A stretch of DNA of 64,000 nt from an uncultured Prevotellaceae bacterium. Lineage in GTDB: Bacteria; Bacteroidota; Bacteroidia; Bacteroidales; Bacteroidaceae. Below the pieces are notes generated by a model. That model was given only the letters and a program-made list of their open reading frames with translations, had not been told where the DNA came from and made no database searches. Positions 16,645 through 26,900 of the stretch are shown one piece after another (the stretch's first letter is position 1; every line of letters starts with the position of its first letter). A program made the translations under genes and the position numbers. Where the stretch lies: positions 1 through 64,000 of the forward strand of contig CAMWQU010000004.1 in assembly GCA_947176535.1 (NCBI GenBank). The letters run 5' to 3'.

Positions 16645-16711
16645 ACGTTAATAGCCGGTAATTAACATTTATTAACGTTTTAGGGGGGGGTAATTTAGGG
16701 GCTTAACGTTA
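16645..16711. promoter_or_regulatory. Three AACGTTA-type motifs upstream of the fimbrial promoter
   Basis: ACGTTAAT (16645-16652), ATTAACGT (16671-16678, the exact inverse) and TTAACGTTA (16703-16711) are spaced 26 and 32 nt apart, directly upstream of the -7 box at 16733. The spacing is close to two and three helical turns, which would suit a regulator binding one face of the DNA. No regulator gene is nearby. Confidence 0.45.
16683..16690 (+). repeat. G8 homopolymer tract upstream of the fimbrial operon
   Basis: Eight consecutive G residues lie 43 nt upstream of the -7 box, between two AACGTTA-type motifs. Such tracts can change length by slippage. Confidence 0.7.
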
Positions 16712-16740
16712 GGTTTATCCAAATATAATTACTACCTTTG
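16709..16740 (+). promoter_or_regulatory. Promoter of the fimbrial operon
   Basis: TACCTTTG (16733-16740) is an exact -7 box, with TTAG (16709-16712) 20 nt upstream as an imperfect -33 box. It predicts a leader of about 175 nt before the first fimbrial gene. Confidence 0.65.
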
Positions 16741-16923
16741 CACTTGAAATGAAGGAGGTACAGGTAAAAAGATAGGTAACAGCTTTATTGAGAGTGTTTT
16801 ATATCGACATATAACGAAAATTACAGTTTTAGAATAATTAGTTACGCCGCCGCACTTACTTTCAGTATCGGAATTAGGAAATAGAGTAGAGAGAAAACAT
16901 AAAGGAAAAGAAACGATAAAGTC

Positions 16924-17529
16924 ATGACTGGACAAACTTTCATAAATAAAATCAGACTCCTGACGGCCATTCTGTTTTTGCTGGCCGGCGGGTCTCATGT
17001 CGCAGCCCAGAAAGTCGCCCTCAAGAGTAACCTCGTGTCCGACGGCTTCCTGTCTCCGAATCTCGGAATAGAGGTGGGCCTCGCACCCAAGTGGACACTG
17101 GAGGCGCAGGGACAGTTCAACGGCTGGATTCTCGGGCACAACAAACGTTGGAAACACTGGGCTGCGCAACCCGAAGTTCGCTACTGGCTCTGCGACCGCT
17201 TCGGCGGCCATTTCGTCGGCGCACACGTCCACGGTGGCCAGTTCAATATGGGCGACATCAACAACGGCATCAACTTCCTCGGAACGAACTTCTCCAAACT
17301 CTCCGACGCCCGCTTTCAGGGATGGTTTGTCGGAGCCGGCCTGAGCTATGGTTACGACTGGCCCATTGCCCGCCACTGGAACCTCGAACCCGAAATCGGT
17401 ATCGGATATTCCTACACGCGCTACGACCAGTTCCGCTGCACCGGGTGCGGCAAGAGAGTTGCCGAGGATCGCTCCCACCACTATGTCGGCATTACACGTC
17501 TGGCCCTTAGTTTGGTCTACCTCTTCTGA
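16924..17529 (+). CDS. DUF3575-family outer-membrane protein, first gene of the fimbrial operon
   Basis: A 201-aa exported protein, signal peptide about residues 1-28 (VAAQ). The rest alternates amphipathic strands (VALKSNLVSDGFLSPNLGIEVGL, WTLEAQGQFNGW, YGYDWPIARHWNLEPEIGIGYSYTRY) and ends in an aromatic terminal strand LALSLVYLF, typical of a small outer-membrane beta-barrel. DUF3575 proteins commonly stand at the head of Mfa/Fim-type fimbrial loci in Bacteroidetes, as here. It probably assists assembly or anchoring, but its biochemical role is not established. Confidence 0.85.
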   Translation: MTGQTFINKIRLLTAILFLLAGGSHVAAQKVALKSNLVSDGFLSPNLGIEVGLAPKWTLEAQGQFNGWILGHNKRWKHWAAQPEVRYWLCDRFGGHFVGAHVHGGQFNMGDINNGINFLGTNFSKLSDARFQGWFVGAGLSYGYDWPIARHWNLEPEIGIGYSYTRYDQFRCTGCGKRVAEDRSHHYVGITRLALSLVYLF

Positions 17530-17593
17530 GCCGCCGGCACCCGCCCGATAACCAACAGTGATAACACGATGTACTGAAAACGATAGATACATT

Positions 17594-19039
17594 ATGACAG
17601 CATTCAAAAAATACCTCTTTCTCCTGCTGATCGCAGTGACCCTGTGCGTTGCCGCTCCGGCCACGGCACACCCCACCGACACCCTGCCGGGCAAAGGGCT
17701 GAAGGTAGACACTTTCTCGCTGGGCCGTTCCGGCAAGTATTTCGTTGTCGATCTCGGACTGAAACTCGACGATGTCAAGGTGAAGACCAACCGTGCCAAA
17801 CTCATCACGCCGCGCCTTGTCAATGGGGCAGACTCCGTGGAGTTGCAGTCCCTCGGTCTCTACGGCCGCCGGCGTTACTACTACTACGAACGCAATTTCC
17901 AAGACTTCATGATAGCCGGGCCGACGGAGCGTTCCTACATCCTCAAGGCTGCTCCCGACACGGTGGACTACCACGTCTTTGTGCCCTATGAGGAATGGAT
18001 GAACGGCGCCAGTCTCACGCTCACCACGCAGGAATTCGGTTGCTGCCACACGCTCGTGGCCATGCAGGTGGACACCCTCGGACTGTTCGAGCAGTTCTTC
18101 TTCCGGCCCGAGTGGCTCTTCGTGCGTCCGCAGGAGCAGGGGCCGAAAGAACGTCAGTTGTCCGGTCGGGCCTACATCGACTTCCCCGTGGATCAGACCA
18201 TCATCTACCCGGAATACCGTCGCAACACCACCGAGTTGGGCAAGATACAGGCCACCATCGACTCCGTTCGCTTCGACAAGGATGTCACCATCACCAAGGT
18301 CTGGCTGAAAGGTTTTGCCTCTCCGGAGAGCCCCTATTCGCACAACACCGATCTGTCTCTCGGTCGTGTGGCCGCCCTGAAAAAACACATTCAGCAGCTC
18401 TACAGTTTCCCGGCCGGGGTCATAGAGACGGACAATGAGCCGGAGGACTGGGAAGGCTTGCGTCGCTTTGTTGTCGATTCGAACATCGACCACAAGCAGG
18501 AGATTCTCGACCTCATCGACTCCGACATGGCGCCCGACCCCAAGGAGGCACTGATAAAGAAACGCTATCCGGCTGAATACAAATTCATGCTCGCGCAGTT
18601 CTATCCCGCTCTGCGCCACACGGACTACCGCATCAACTACAACGTGCGTGACTACACGGACGTTGATGAAATACGCCGCGTCTTCGAGACTTCTCCCAAC
18701 AAACTGAGTCTCAACGAACTATTCATCCTCGCCAACAGCTATCCCGTGGGCAGTGAAGCATTCAGCAATGTATTTGCCACGGCCGTAAGAATGTACCCGG
18801 ATAACCCGACGGCGAACCTCAATGCCGCTACGTCGGCCATGGAGAACGGCGACCTCGTCGGAGCCGCCCGCTTCCTCGAAAAGGCAGGTGACACGCCCGA
18901 TGCCATCTACTGCCGCGGTGTACTTGCCGGTCTTGAGGAACGCTACGACGTAGCCCGTACCCTGCTCCGGCAGGCAGAGGCCGCCGGCGTGAGTCAGGCT
19001 AAGACGGCACTTTTGCAACTCGACCGAATGAAGAAATAG
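17594..19039 (+). CDS. DUF3868-type fimbrial accessory protein with OmpA-like and TPR-like regions
   Basis: A 481-aa exported protein, signal peptide about residues 1-24. The ATG at 17594 is chosen over an upstream ATG at 17558 because it puts the signal peptide first. Residues about 25-150 form the DUF3868-like beta domain. About 205-290 resembles an OmpA-type module (VWLKGFASPESPYSHNTDLSLGRVAALKKHI). About 370-480 is helical and TPR-like (ILANSYPVGSEAFSNVFATAVRMYPDNPTANLNAATSAME). It follows DUF3575 and precedes the major fimbrillin, the standard order. It probably works in the periplasm or outer membrane during fimbria assembly. Confidence 0.83.
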   Translation: MTAFKKYLFLLLIAVTLCVAAPATAHPTDTLPGKGLKVDTFSLGRSGKYFVVDLGLKLDDVKVKTNRAKLITPRLVNGADSVELQSLGLYGRRRYYYYERNFQDFMIAGPTERSYILKAAPDTVDYHVFVPYEEWMNGASLTLTTQEFGCCHTLVAMQVDTLGLFEQFFFRPEWLFVRPQEQGPKERQLSGRAYIDFPVDQTIIYPEYRRNTTELGKIQATIDSVRFDKDVTITKVWLKGFASPESPYSHNTDLSLGRVAALKKHIQQLYSFPAGVIETDNEPEDWEGLRRFVVDSNIDHKQEILDLIDSDMAPDPKEALIKKRYPAEYKFMLAQFYPALRHTDYRINYNVRDYTDVDEIRRVFETSPNKLSLNELFILANSYPVGSEAFSNVFATAVRMYPDNPTANLNAATSAMENGDLVGAARFLEKAGDTPDAIYCRGVLAGLEERYDVARTLLRQAEAAGVSQAKTALLQLDRMKK

Positions 19040-19086
19040 AGAACATATAGTAAAGTTAATTAAATCATTATTAAAAATCTTAAACA

Positions 19087-20958
19087 ATGAAAAAATCATT
19101 TATTTTAGGCTTCATCGCAGCACTCGCTTTCAGCGCTTGCTCCAATGAAGAACTTACCACTGATGGCGGTGTCAATGGTAATGGCAGCGATCAGAAGCAT
19201 CTGACGGTAAACATCGTAAGCACCCCCTCCTCCCGTGCTGAGGTCGGTGACCCTGATGGCAAGGCCCTCTATGAAGAGGGAACAGAAACCGAAAATAAGG
19301 TTAGTTCTGTTCGTTTCTTCTTCTTTACGGAGACTGGTGCTGCCGCAAAGGTGCTGGCTACCAACAATGCTGTAAACTACCTTGACTGGGCGGCACCTGC
19401 TTCCGACGGAGTGAATATGCCCAATGTAGAGAAGACGCTTGAGGCTCATTTGGTGATCAATACGGAAAAAGAGGATAAGATTCCTGCCAAGATAGTTGCT
19501 GTATTGAACCCGACTTCCTCTTTCCTTACGTATACTAATGGTAAAGCAACTTCGCTTGCTACACTTCAGGGTTATACGAACAACTATGCTTCTCTTGCTA
19601 ATGGTGAGGGTGAGGGAGTTGCTAACCGCGTTTTCATTATGTATAATTCGATTTATGCATACGGTGGCAGCGTTATTGATGCTACGGATATCCCTGTTAC
19701 CGCATTCCAACCTTCAGAAGAATTGGCAAAAGCAAATCCCGTAAATATTTATGTGGAGCGCACGATGGCAAAGGTTCGTGTGCGTCTCAGCGAGTCTACC
19801 GCAACGGAGGAAAAGGTTACTTTCGTAACACTCTGTGACGGAAAACCGGCCATTGTGCTGAAGAACAAGGAACAGGAAGGTGTTCCTGCTGCTCCCATCA
19901 TGATTGGTGAAAAGCAGGTTTATCTTCGTCTTTCCGGTTGGGACGTGACTGCCGAGAAGGGGCACGCTTATCTCAGCAAGCGCATCAATCCCGAGTGGAA
20001 AACCGATCTTTTTGGTACTTCAGAGAAGTGGAACTACAGCCCCTACTTCCGTTCCTATTGGGCTCAAAATATACCTGCAACTACTACAGAAGACGGCCAG
20101 ACCGACAACGACCAGAATTATTATTCGTATGATGCTATTCTGGCAAATGGCAAGAGCTACGAAAACGGTTACTACTATACCAATGAGAATGCTCCTTACA
20201 AGGAAGCTACATCTGACATGCTGAGCGGTGCTAAGGTTGAACCGTTTACCAAGGTCATCATGGCCGGTACACTGGTATGTGAGGGTAAAGATGAAAAAGG
20301 TAATGATATAGTAGAACCTATTACTCTTTGTAAGTATGCCGGTCTTACCGTAGCAGGTACGGAGGCTCTCAAAACCACTCTTCTCAATCAGATCAGAACT
20401 AATGGTATGATTTATTCGGTTTCAAACGAAGAGGAGAATGGTGTAACTAAGACTGTATTCTCAGATATAGCTCCGGAAGATGTGACATTTACAACCGCAC
20501 TGGATAGCAAAGACGCTGCTACCGACGTAGACGAGAGCGAACAGACCCAAGGCCGCTATTATGTATATCTGATCCTCAGTGAGTCGGGAGCGAAAAAGAA
20601 GTGGACACAGGATAACAATCCCGAGACCGAAAACCGGGAATACATGTCTGCCACAGCTGTAAATACCTATTTCTACGACCGGATTGGTCAGTGCAGCGTC
20701 TACAGAGGCGGTAGAACGTACTACTTCTTCCCCATCCGTCACCTCGGAGAGAGCGGTAAGGTAGGTTACTATGGCGTTGTTCGCAACCACGTCTATGACT
20801 GTAACATCACCAAGATTGCCGGTCTCGGTACGCCCGTTTACAACCCCGGTCAGACCATCTGGCCCGAGACACCCATCGACGAGGAGACTTACATCGCTGC
20901 TAAGATTAACATCCTGAGCTGGCGCGTAGTTCCCAACGACTATAAGTTGGAGTGGTAA
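19087..20958 (+). CDS. Major fimbrial subunit, Mfa1/FimA-type lipoprotein
   Basis: A 623-aa lipoprotein with lipobox LAFSAC (Cys about residue 18). Bacteroidales fimbrillins are exported as lipoproteins, trimmed by an arginine protease and polymerised by strand exchange. The N-terminal sandwich begins with HLTVNIVSTPSSRAE, where an Arg at about residue 50 could be the processing point. The C-terminus ends INILSWRVVPNDYKLEW, the A-strand-like tail typical of the family. Codon use is AT-richer than both neighbours until about 20.6 kb, then returns to the local norm, as expected of a variable surface subunit. An A/T-rich leader precedes it. Confidence 0.87.
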   Translation: MKKSFILGFIAALAFSACSNEELTTDGGVNGNGSDQKHLTVNIVSTPSSRAEVGDPDGKALYEEGTETENKVSSVRFFFFTETGAAAKVLATNNAVNYLDWAAPASDGVNMPNVEKTLEAHLVINTEKEDKIPAKIVAVLNPTSSFLTYTNGKATSLATLQGYTNNYASLANGEGEGVANRVFIMYNSIYAYGGSVIDATDIPVTAFQPSEELAKANPVNIYVERTMAKVRVRLSESTATEEKVTFVTLCDGKPAIVLKNKEQEGVPAAPIMIGEKQVYLRLSGWDVTAEKGHAYLSKRINPEWKTDLFGTSEKWNYSPYFRSYWAQNIPATTTEDGQTDNDQNYYSYDAILANGKSYENGYYYTNENAPYKEATSDMLSGAKVEPFTKVIMAGTLVCEGKDEKGNDIVEPITLCKYAGLTVAGTEALKTTLLNQIRTNGMIYSVSNEEENGVTKTVFSDIAPEDVTFTTALDSKDAATDVDESEQTQGRYYVYLILSESGAKKKWTQDNNPETENREYMSATAVNTYFYDRIGQCSVYRGGRTYYFFPIRHLGESGKVGYYGVVRNHVYDCNITKIAGLGTPVYNPGQTIWPETPIDEETYIAAKINILSWRVVPNDYKLEW

Positions 20959-21020
20959 TTGACGAAGAAAATAGTATGACGGTGGCCGGCGAATGGCCGG
21001 TTACTATATAAAACCTAAAC

Positions 21021-21063
21021 AAAGTCCCGGGGCTGATGCCCCCGGTATAAGCCCCGGGACTTT
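21021..21063 (+). terminator. Hairpin between the major fimbrillin and the anchor gene
   Basis: AAAGTCCCGGGGCT (21021-21034) and AGCCCCGGGACTTT (21050-21063) are perfect 14-bp arms around a 15-nt loop. A smaller GGCCGGCGAATGGCCGG hairpin lies just upstream (about 20984). They sit 62 nt after the major fimbrillin, so much transcription may stop here, making the subunit more abundant than the anchor. The remaining gap to 21376 holds no gene I can support. Confidence 0.65.
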
Positions 21064-21376
21064 CCTCTGACACAACGCATTCCGGGAAGCGAACCCGATA
21101 GGGGAAAAACCGGATAGGGGAGGAACCAACTGTTTCTCGCCCGCCCGAACTGACAGCATAAAACTGCAAAAAGACAGACAAAAGGCAGCGTGCCGCAAGA
21201 GACGGCTACAGCCTGCAACCACACTGAAAGCGAAAATCCCATACGGGCCTGTCCGGCCGCAGAAGCGGAGGAGGGAAGAGTCCGGAAACAAAATATAAAA
21301 AACAAACCCGGAGCTTGCTCACGGGAAACAAGAGACAAACGAACTGAATATATATAATCCTATTGAACCAACAGAC

Positions 21377-22552
21377 ATGGCTTTGATATTCTCAACTATC
21401 CGCTCCACCGCTTTACGGCTCATCGCACTGACGGCGGCCGTGGCAATGCTTGTATCGTCGTGCGACAGCGTCATCTACGACGAAGAGGGAGACTGCGAAA
21501 TCCACTATCGTCTGCGGTTCCGCTTCGAGAAGAACCTGTTGTTCACCGATGCTTTCTCCGCACACGTGCATTCCGTGGCCGTGTACGCTTTCCGTCCCGA
21601 CGGCACCTTTGCGTGGATGCGGACAGACCGGGGGGCGCATCTGGCAGCCAACGGATATACCATGAGCCTCGACGGCGTTCCCGCCGGCGACTACCATTTG
21701 GTGGCATGGTGCGGCATGGACAACGGTTGGCAGGGCCTCGACCATCCGGAGACGTTCACCCTGCCCGAACTCATCCCCGACGTATCTACCGAACAGGAAT
21801 TGCAGTGCAGGATGGAGCGCGAATATAAGAGCCTTGCCAAAAAAGAAACTCCGGGCACGCGCAGCGACGACGATGTGGTGGCTTACAGCAACAGCGACCT
21901 GTGGCCGCTCTTCCACGGCATGGTGGAGGACGTGACCATCATAGACCCCAACTCCTTGGAGGCAGACGGACAGACCATCACCTACAACTGCGACCTCGTG
22001 AAAAATACGAACCGCGTGCGCGTCATTCTGCAGCAACTGTCCGGCGAGGACATTGACGTCCGGGACTTCACGTTCCGTCTGGAAATGGACAACGGCCTGA
22101 TGGACTTTGACAACAGCCTCGTGGGAGACGAGACGATTGTTTACGAACCGCACAACATGGACGTGGGCTTTGCCGGTCTCGACCCGGATGCCTTCATGGC
22201 AGGCCCCGAGGGCACGCAAGTTTCTCCTTCGGACTACGTTCCGGTGCAGGTGGCTATTGCCGACTTCGCCGTGGCACGCCTTGTCGAAGACCGTCGCTCC
22301 ACGCTCACCATCTACAATTCCGAGGGTGGTCTCGTGGCACGTATTCCTCTGATAGACTACGCGCTGCTGGTGAAAGACAATTACAGCTACCTCGACTACA
22401 TCGGGCACCACATGACCAATCAGGACTATCTCGACCGCGAAGATACCTACACGCTTACGTTCTTCCTCGACCGACAGCATAAGTGGGGCGGTGCACGCAT
22501 CTTGATCAACTCATGGCGCGTTGTCATACGTGACTATAATGTGGGGTCGTGA
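21377..22552 (+). CDS. FimB/Mfa2-family fimbrial anchor lipoprotein
   Basis: A 391-aa lipoprotein, lipobox LVSSC (Cys about residue 29). The sequence after it, GDCEIHYRLRFRFEKNLLFTDAF, is the diagnostic FimB/Mfa2 N-terminal stretch. SVAVYAFRPDGTFAW and AGDYHLVAWCGM continue the same domain. In P. gingivalis Mfa2 anchors the fimbria in the outer membrane and limits its length. The C-terminal strand reads ARILINSWRVVIRDYNVG, like the fimbrillin tail. It is the fourth gene of the operon, 418 nt after the major subunit. Confidence 0.9.
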   Translation: MALIFSTIRSTALRLIALTAAVAMLVSSCDSVIYDEEGDCEIHYRLRFRFEKNLLFTDAFSAHVHSVAVYAFRPDGTFAWMRTDRGAHLAANGYTMSLDGVPAGDYHLVAWCGMDNGWQGLDHPETFTLPELIPDVSTEQELQCRMEREYKSLAKKETPGTRSDDDVVAYSNSDLWPLFHGMVEDVTIIDPNSLEADGQTITYNCDLVKNTNRVRVILQQLSGEDIDVRDFTFRLEMDNGLMDFDNSLVGDETIVYEPHNMDVGFAGLDPDAFMAGPEGTQVSPSDYVPVQVAIADFAVARLVEDRRSTLTIYNSEGGLVARIPLIDYALLVKDNYSYLDYIGHHMTNQDYLDREDTYTLTFFLDRQHKWGGARILINSWRVVIRDYNVGS

Positions 22553-22614
22553 GGATTAGAGATTAGAGATTAGGGATTAGAATTAGGGAATAGAGATTAA
22601 GAGATTAGAGATCA
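22553..22614 (+). repeat. Imperfect GATTAGA tandem repeat before a fimbrial gene
   Basis: The whole 62-nt gap is built from about eight copies of (A)GATTAGA/GATTAGG-like heptamers and octamers, ending 2 nt before the next start codon. It covers the ribosome-loading region of the downstream gene. The same GATTAGGGATTAG string follows the topB stop at about 10840-10856. Confidence 0.8.
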
Positions 22615-22616
22615 TA

Positions 22617-23897
22617 ATGAACCGCTTAACGCACATACTATACACCGTTTGCCTCGCCTTTGCGACGATGCTGGTGGGGTCTTGTTCCGGCGACAACTAT
22701 GCCGGCGAGCCCGCGCCCGATGCACCGGTGACTTTGGGGGTACGGCTGTCCGTTGTCGATGGGACATCGCGTGCCGGCGGTGCGGCGGACGGCATAGAGC
22801 GTGTGGAGCAACTGCGGATAGTCATTCTGCGGGCGGACGGAACCGTGGAGGTGAACAGACTTGTGGACTTCACCTACGCTTCCGTCGAGGACTACAAGGG
22901 CTATTTCAAGGTGAAGTCCGGCGAGGACAAAACCATCTACGCCATTGCCAACCCCGGCAGCACCGGCTTCGACTTCGCCGCTTATCCGGAGGGCAGTTCC
23001 CGCAAGGACATGGGCGAGGCACTGGAATCGTGGGCCTACACGTTTGATGCCGGCAAGCCTATCGCCATGAACGACAGCCGCTTCATTGCCAAGGAACTGC
23101 TGATTGCCGACCAGCGCACCGAGGTGCAGCTCAGCCTTGTTCGCGTGGCGACGAAGTTCACGGTGGAGATTACCAACTCACGCTTTGACAAAGTCACCCT
23201 GAAGAGCTTTTCCGTCAGCTCCCTCAACGACAAGCACTACCTCATGCCCCATTTCACCGGCACGGACGGTCAGCACATTGTCAATAACGACGGCCTGTGC
23301 GGTTTCAACTTCGACGGACAGACCCAAATGCACTGGAGCGACTGGCTCGCTCTGGCCGTGGACGAATCGCAGCAGAAACCGGACGACGCCACGTTGGCCG
23401 ACAAGCGGGGTTGGATTATGAAATACGAACTCCCGAGCGGAGCCGAACATAAGCAGCGCGACTTCAAGCTGCCTGCCAACTGCGTCATGCAGCCGAACGA
23501 CGAACTGACGTTGCCCGTGCACTACTTCGGCGAAAGCCGTAACGGCCTACTTGACGCATCCGCTTTCGGCAAGGGTGCCGCCGCAGGGTATGAGCAGAGT
23601 TATACGTTCACCCTCGGCCTGTCGGCCACCGAAGGAGGGGAGAAGACGTTCGATGATGTGAAGTTCCCCAACCTGCGCGCCCTCTTCCGCAACACCCACG
23701 TCCACGTGCACCTCACCCTGTTGCAGGACCGCGTGCAGTGCGAAGTCTCCGTGGTGCCCTACGTCACTGTCGAACTCAATCCCGGTTTCGGATGGGACAA
23801 CTTGCCCAACTTGGACGAGGTTCCCGACCCCACCGTTCCCGGCAAACGTGAGGAGGGGGAGGACGACGATCCCACTCTCGTAATACCGAATTCCTGA
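22617..23897 (+). CDS. Accessory fimbrillin-like lipoprotein (Mfa4/FimC-like position)
   Basis: A 426-aa lipoprotein, lipobox LVGSC (Cys about residue 23). The N-terminal region APVTLGVRLSVVDGTSRAGGA is fimbrillin-like, including the Arg that could be the processing site, followed by VEQLRIVILRADGTVEVNR. No conserved catalytic motif is visible. The C-terminal region (VTVELNPGFGWDNLPN and an acidic tail REEGEDDDPT) differs from the main subunit. By position between the Mfa2-like anchor and the giant last gene it should be a minor subunit of the tip complex. Family assignment rests on context and overall resemblance. Confidence 0.72.
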   Translation: MNRLTHILYTVCLAFATMLVGSCSGDNYAGEPAPDAPVTLGVRLSVVDGTSRAGGAADGIERVEQLRIVILRADGTVEVNRLVDFTYASVEDYKGYFKVKSGEDKTIYAIANPGSTGFDFAAYPEGSSRKDMGEALESWAYTFDAGKPIAMNDSRFIAKELLIADQRTEVQLSLVRVATKFTVEITNSRFDKVTLKSFSVSSLNDKHYLMPHFTGTDGQHIVNNDGLCGFNFDGQTQMHWSDWLALAVDESQQKPDDATLADKRGWIMKYELPSGAEHKQRDFKLPANCVMQPNDELTLPVHYFGESRNGLLDASAFGKGAAAGYEQSYTFTLGLSATEGGEKTFDDVKFPNLRALFRNTHVHVHLTLLQDRVQCEVSVVPYVTVELNPGFGWDNLPNLDEVPDPTVPGKREEGEDDDPTLVIPNS

Positions 23898-23939
23898 CGG
23901 AGCGGCCCTGTGTCTGCGGCAAAGATGACTTAACCCGTT

Positions 23940-26900
23940 ATGCAAAAAACTACGACTATGTCTAAGACATATACAACTCTCAAAAGCCTGTTGGGCAGTG
24001 TGCTTGTGTGCCTGTTTAGCGTTGTGGCACCGGTTTCGTGTATCGACGATTTTGAAGTCGCCGACTGCGGCACGGGCGATGGCTCCATAGCTATGACCGT
24101 GAGCTACTACCCCAATGTCACCAACGAGGTGCAGACCCGCGCCGCCGGCAATGCTCTGGAAGACCTCCGCAGCCTTGCCGTGGTTGTGTACACCGACGGC
24201 GGCAAGTTTGTCGATTTGCTGGACGAAAAACGTTTGCCCGGTCTGGATACGCTCAGCCACAGTGAACGTCCGAAAATGTCCGACGAGGACGTGAAGAACA
24301 AGGGTAGCTGGACAGAGGGCAAGCAGAAGCGTGCCACGTTCCGCCTCGAAGGGCTGCCTTTCGGCCGCTACAAGATATATTGCGTGGCCAACCTGCCTGT
24401 CACCTCCGACATGGTTAAACTATCCGAGGGCGAGCAGACCTACGAGAGCGACGAGGACAAATTGCTCTCCTACTCTTTGACGTGGGATGCTAAGACTATC
24501 GCAAACAACGATGCCATGTTCGGTTACTTCACCCTCTACGACAAGAAGAACCTCGACAAGCCCCTTAGCCGGAACAATGCCGAAATCGTGGAGATCAACC
24601 AGACCGACGTCAAACTTCACGCGTGGCTGAAACGGGCCGCCTCCAAAGTGACGGTTGCTTTCGACCCCTCCGGACTGCATCAGAACGTGCATATCTTCAT
24701 CCATAAAGTCACCATCAAGGACATTCCCCGCACTTGCTTCCTCGGCAAGGATAACGCGCCCTTTGTCGATTTCGATAACATAGACAAGCGTCACGAGGTG
24801 CTCCTCGAGGACGGAGAGACCATCTACTACAATGCCAAAGGCGAGGAAGTGAGCAAAGACCCCGGCAGCGGCGAGGACAACCACCTGTTGTGGATGGAAA
24901 TCAACAACGGCCAGCCCGTAAGAGGCTCCACGCATCATGCCGACTCTCTGGCTCTGTTCTTCTTTGAGAACATGCAGGGCGACTATGAGGGCAAGGAAGA
25001 ATACAATAAGGAACCCAAGGCCGGATGGGTACATGAATACCTGAAGCGCCCCGAGGTAGACTGGGACAAAACACCGTGGGACTACGACACAAAGGACAGA
25101 ATCGCCGCCGGAACGTACATCGAGGTAGAGGGCTACTACGAGTCCACCAACGACCTCAACACCACCAGCGGCCCCATCAAGTACCGCTTCATGCTCGGCA
25201 AAAATACCACCTACAACTACAACGCGCAGCGTAACCACCACTACAAGGTTACCCTGAAGTTCAAGGGATGGGCCAATCAGCCGGAGTGGCATATCGATTA
25301 TGTAGAGGAGAAACCGGATCTCGATGTTGTCGATTATCTTTATGTGCCTTATAATTATCGTGAAAGAACTACACTTCCTATCCGTTTCATTGGCGATCTC
25401 CAAAAACTGGATGTACAGATTCTTGAAAACGACTGGGCACCCTACCACTATGATGATAGTCTCAAGACGATTAAACTGGCGACCTATGTCGAACCAACCA
25501 ATACTGGATCATTGGACGAGAATGACCCACAAAAGAATACCTTTATGTGGAATAAAGTGGCATGGAATATACGTAACGGTATCAATTCTAACTTGAACCC
25601 CGTAACCGTGTCGGGAGGTGCGAATATGCAGTATCTCGGATTCCTCGCTTTGACTATGCCTCTTAATCCACCTGCAACTGTTCTTGACGATATGCCTTTT
25701 AGTAAAGGTATTCCGGCTTTGCTTGAGTTGAAAAGAATATATAATGAAGGAGACTCTAAATTGGGATGGCTTTCGCAGACCAAGCGGTCTTTTGAGGCTG
25801 CAAACTTGACACCAGGGGAACATCCGATGGCGGGTGAAAAACCGGCCGCAGACCAAAGCGATGAGTATACGGTCTACAAAGACGGTAATGCCACTACGGT
25901 GCTGATGCCCGTCTTTACGCGTGCCAAGAGCATGATTGCTACTTCCGGATATACCGGTAACAACCCGTATGAGTTCCATTCGCGTGTTGCTAAACTGAAA
26001 GTTGAAGCCACATTTGCCCGAAAGAATAAGAAGGACACCACTCTTACCCGTTATGTGCGTGTCATTCAGCGTCCGCGCCTCACCAATCCGAAAGCCGTTT
26101 GGAAAAGTAAAGGTACCCAACATCCCAACTTTAAAGTTACGGTGATGACCCGTAGCGGTGAAAACTACGATGCAGACTACGTACCTTTCAAGTCTAACGG
26201 CTCGTGGACTGCCGAGGTGGAGGTAGACACTGCTAATAATTTTACGCTTACTGCCGGCCCGAATAGTGTGGCTGACGGCAATGACGGAAAGAGGCTGATA
26301 GGAAAGACAAATACGAAGATGGAGTTTACAATCAACTTCGGAGGAAAAGAGGCCTGCGGCATTATAAACGTAAAGTATCACGGTGAGAGGTGTACCCATC
26401 GTATTTTTGTGCGACAGGGTGATGCTCCGATTCAGGTTAATGAGGGAGGAGCTACGTGGCTCAGCAAAAACCTACAGCATGGCGGAGAGGGTACGTATGA
26501 GTCTAAAAGCGATGAACTGTCTACCGGTGCCACACTTGTGGATGACCCGGTTTCATTCGGGTCGTACTTCAAGCGCGGGCAACTGAACCAAGGTATTGAA
26601 GAGTCCAACAATAAAAAACATCCGCATCTGACAGGTATAAATCCGAACTCAGGTGAACCGCTTTTAACCTTGAGTAATGGTACGTCGGCAAAATGGTATC
26701 TCATTCCGCATGTGCGTCTTCCCGATGCAGATAGTCAGGCGAACCCAAACTCTTTGGCTGAGACTGACGCAGACAAATATGTTTGGCAAAATATACAATT
26801 AAAAGGTTCGACTACAACCTACTCTCTGCCAACCTACGATGATTTCCAACATCTGACAAGTAACTCCGAGTTTGGCTTCGGCATTCTCTACGGAGACGAG

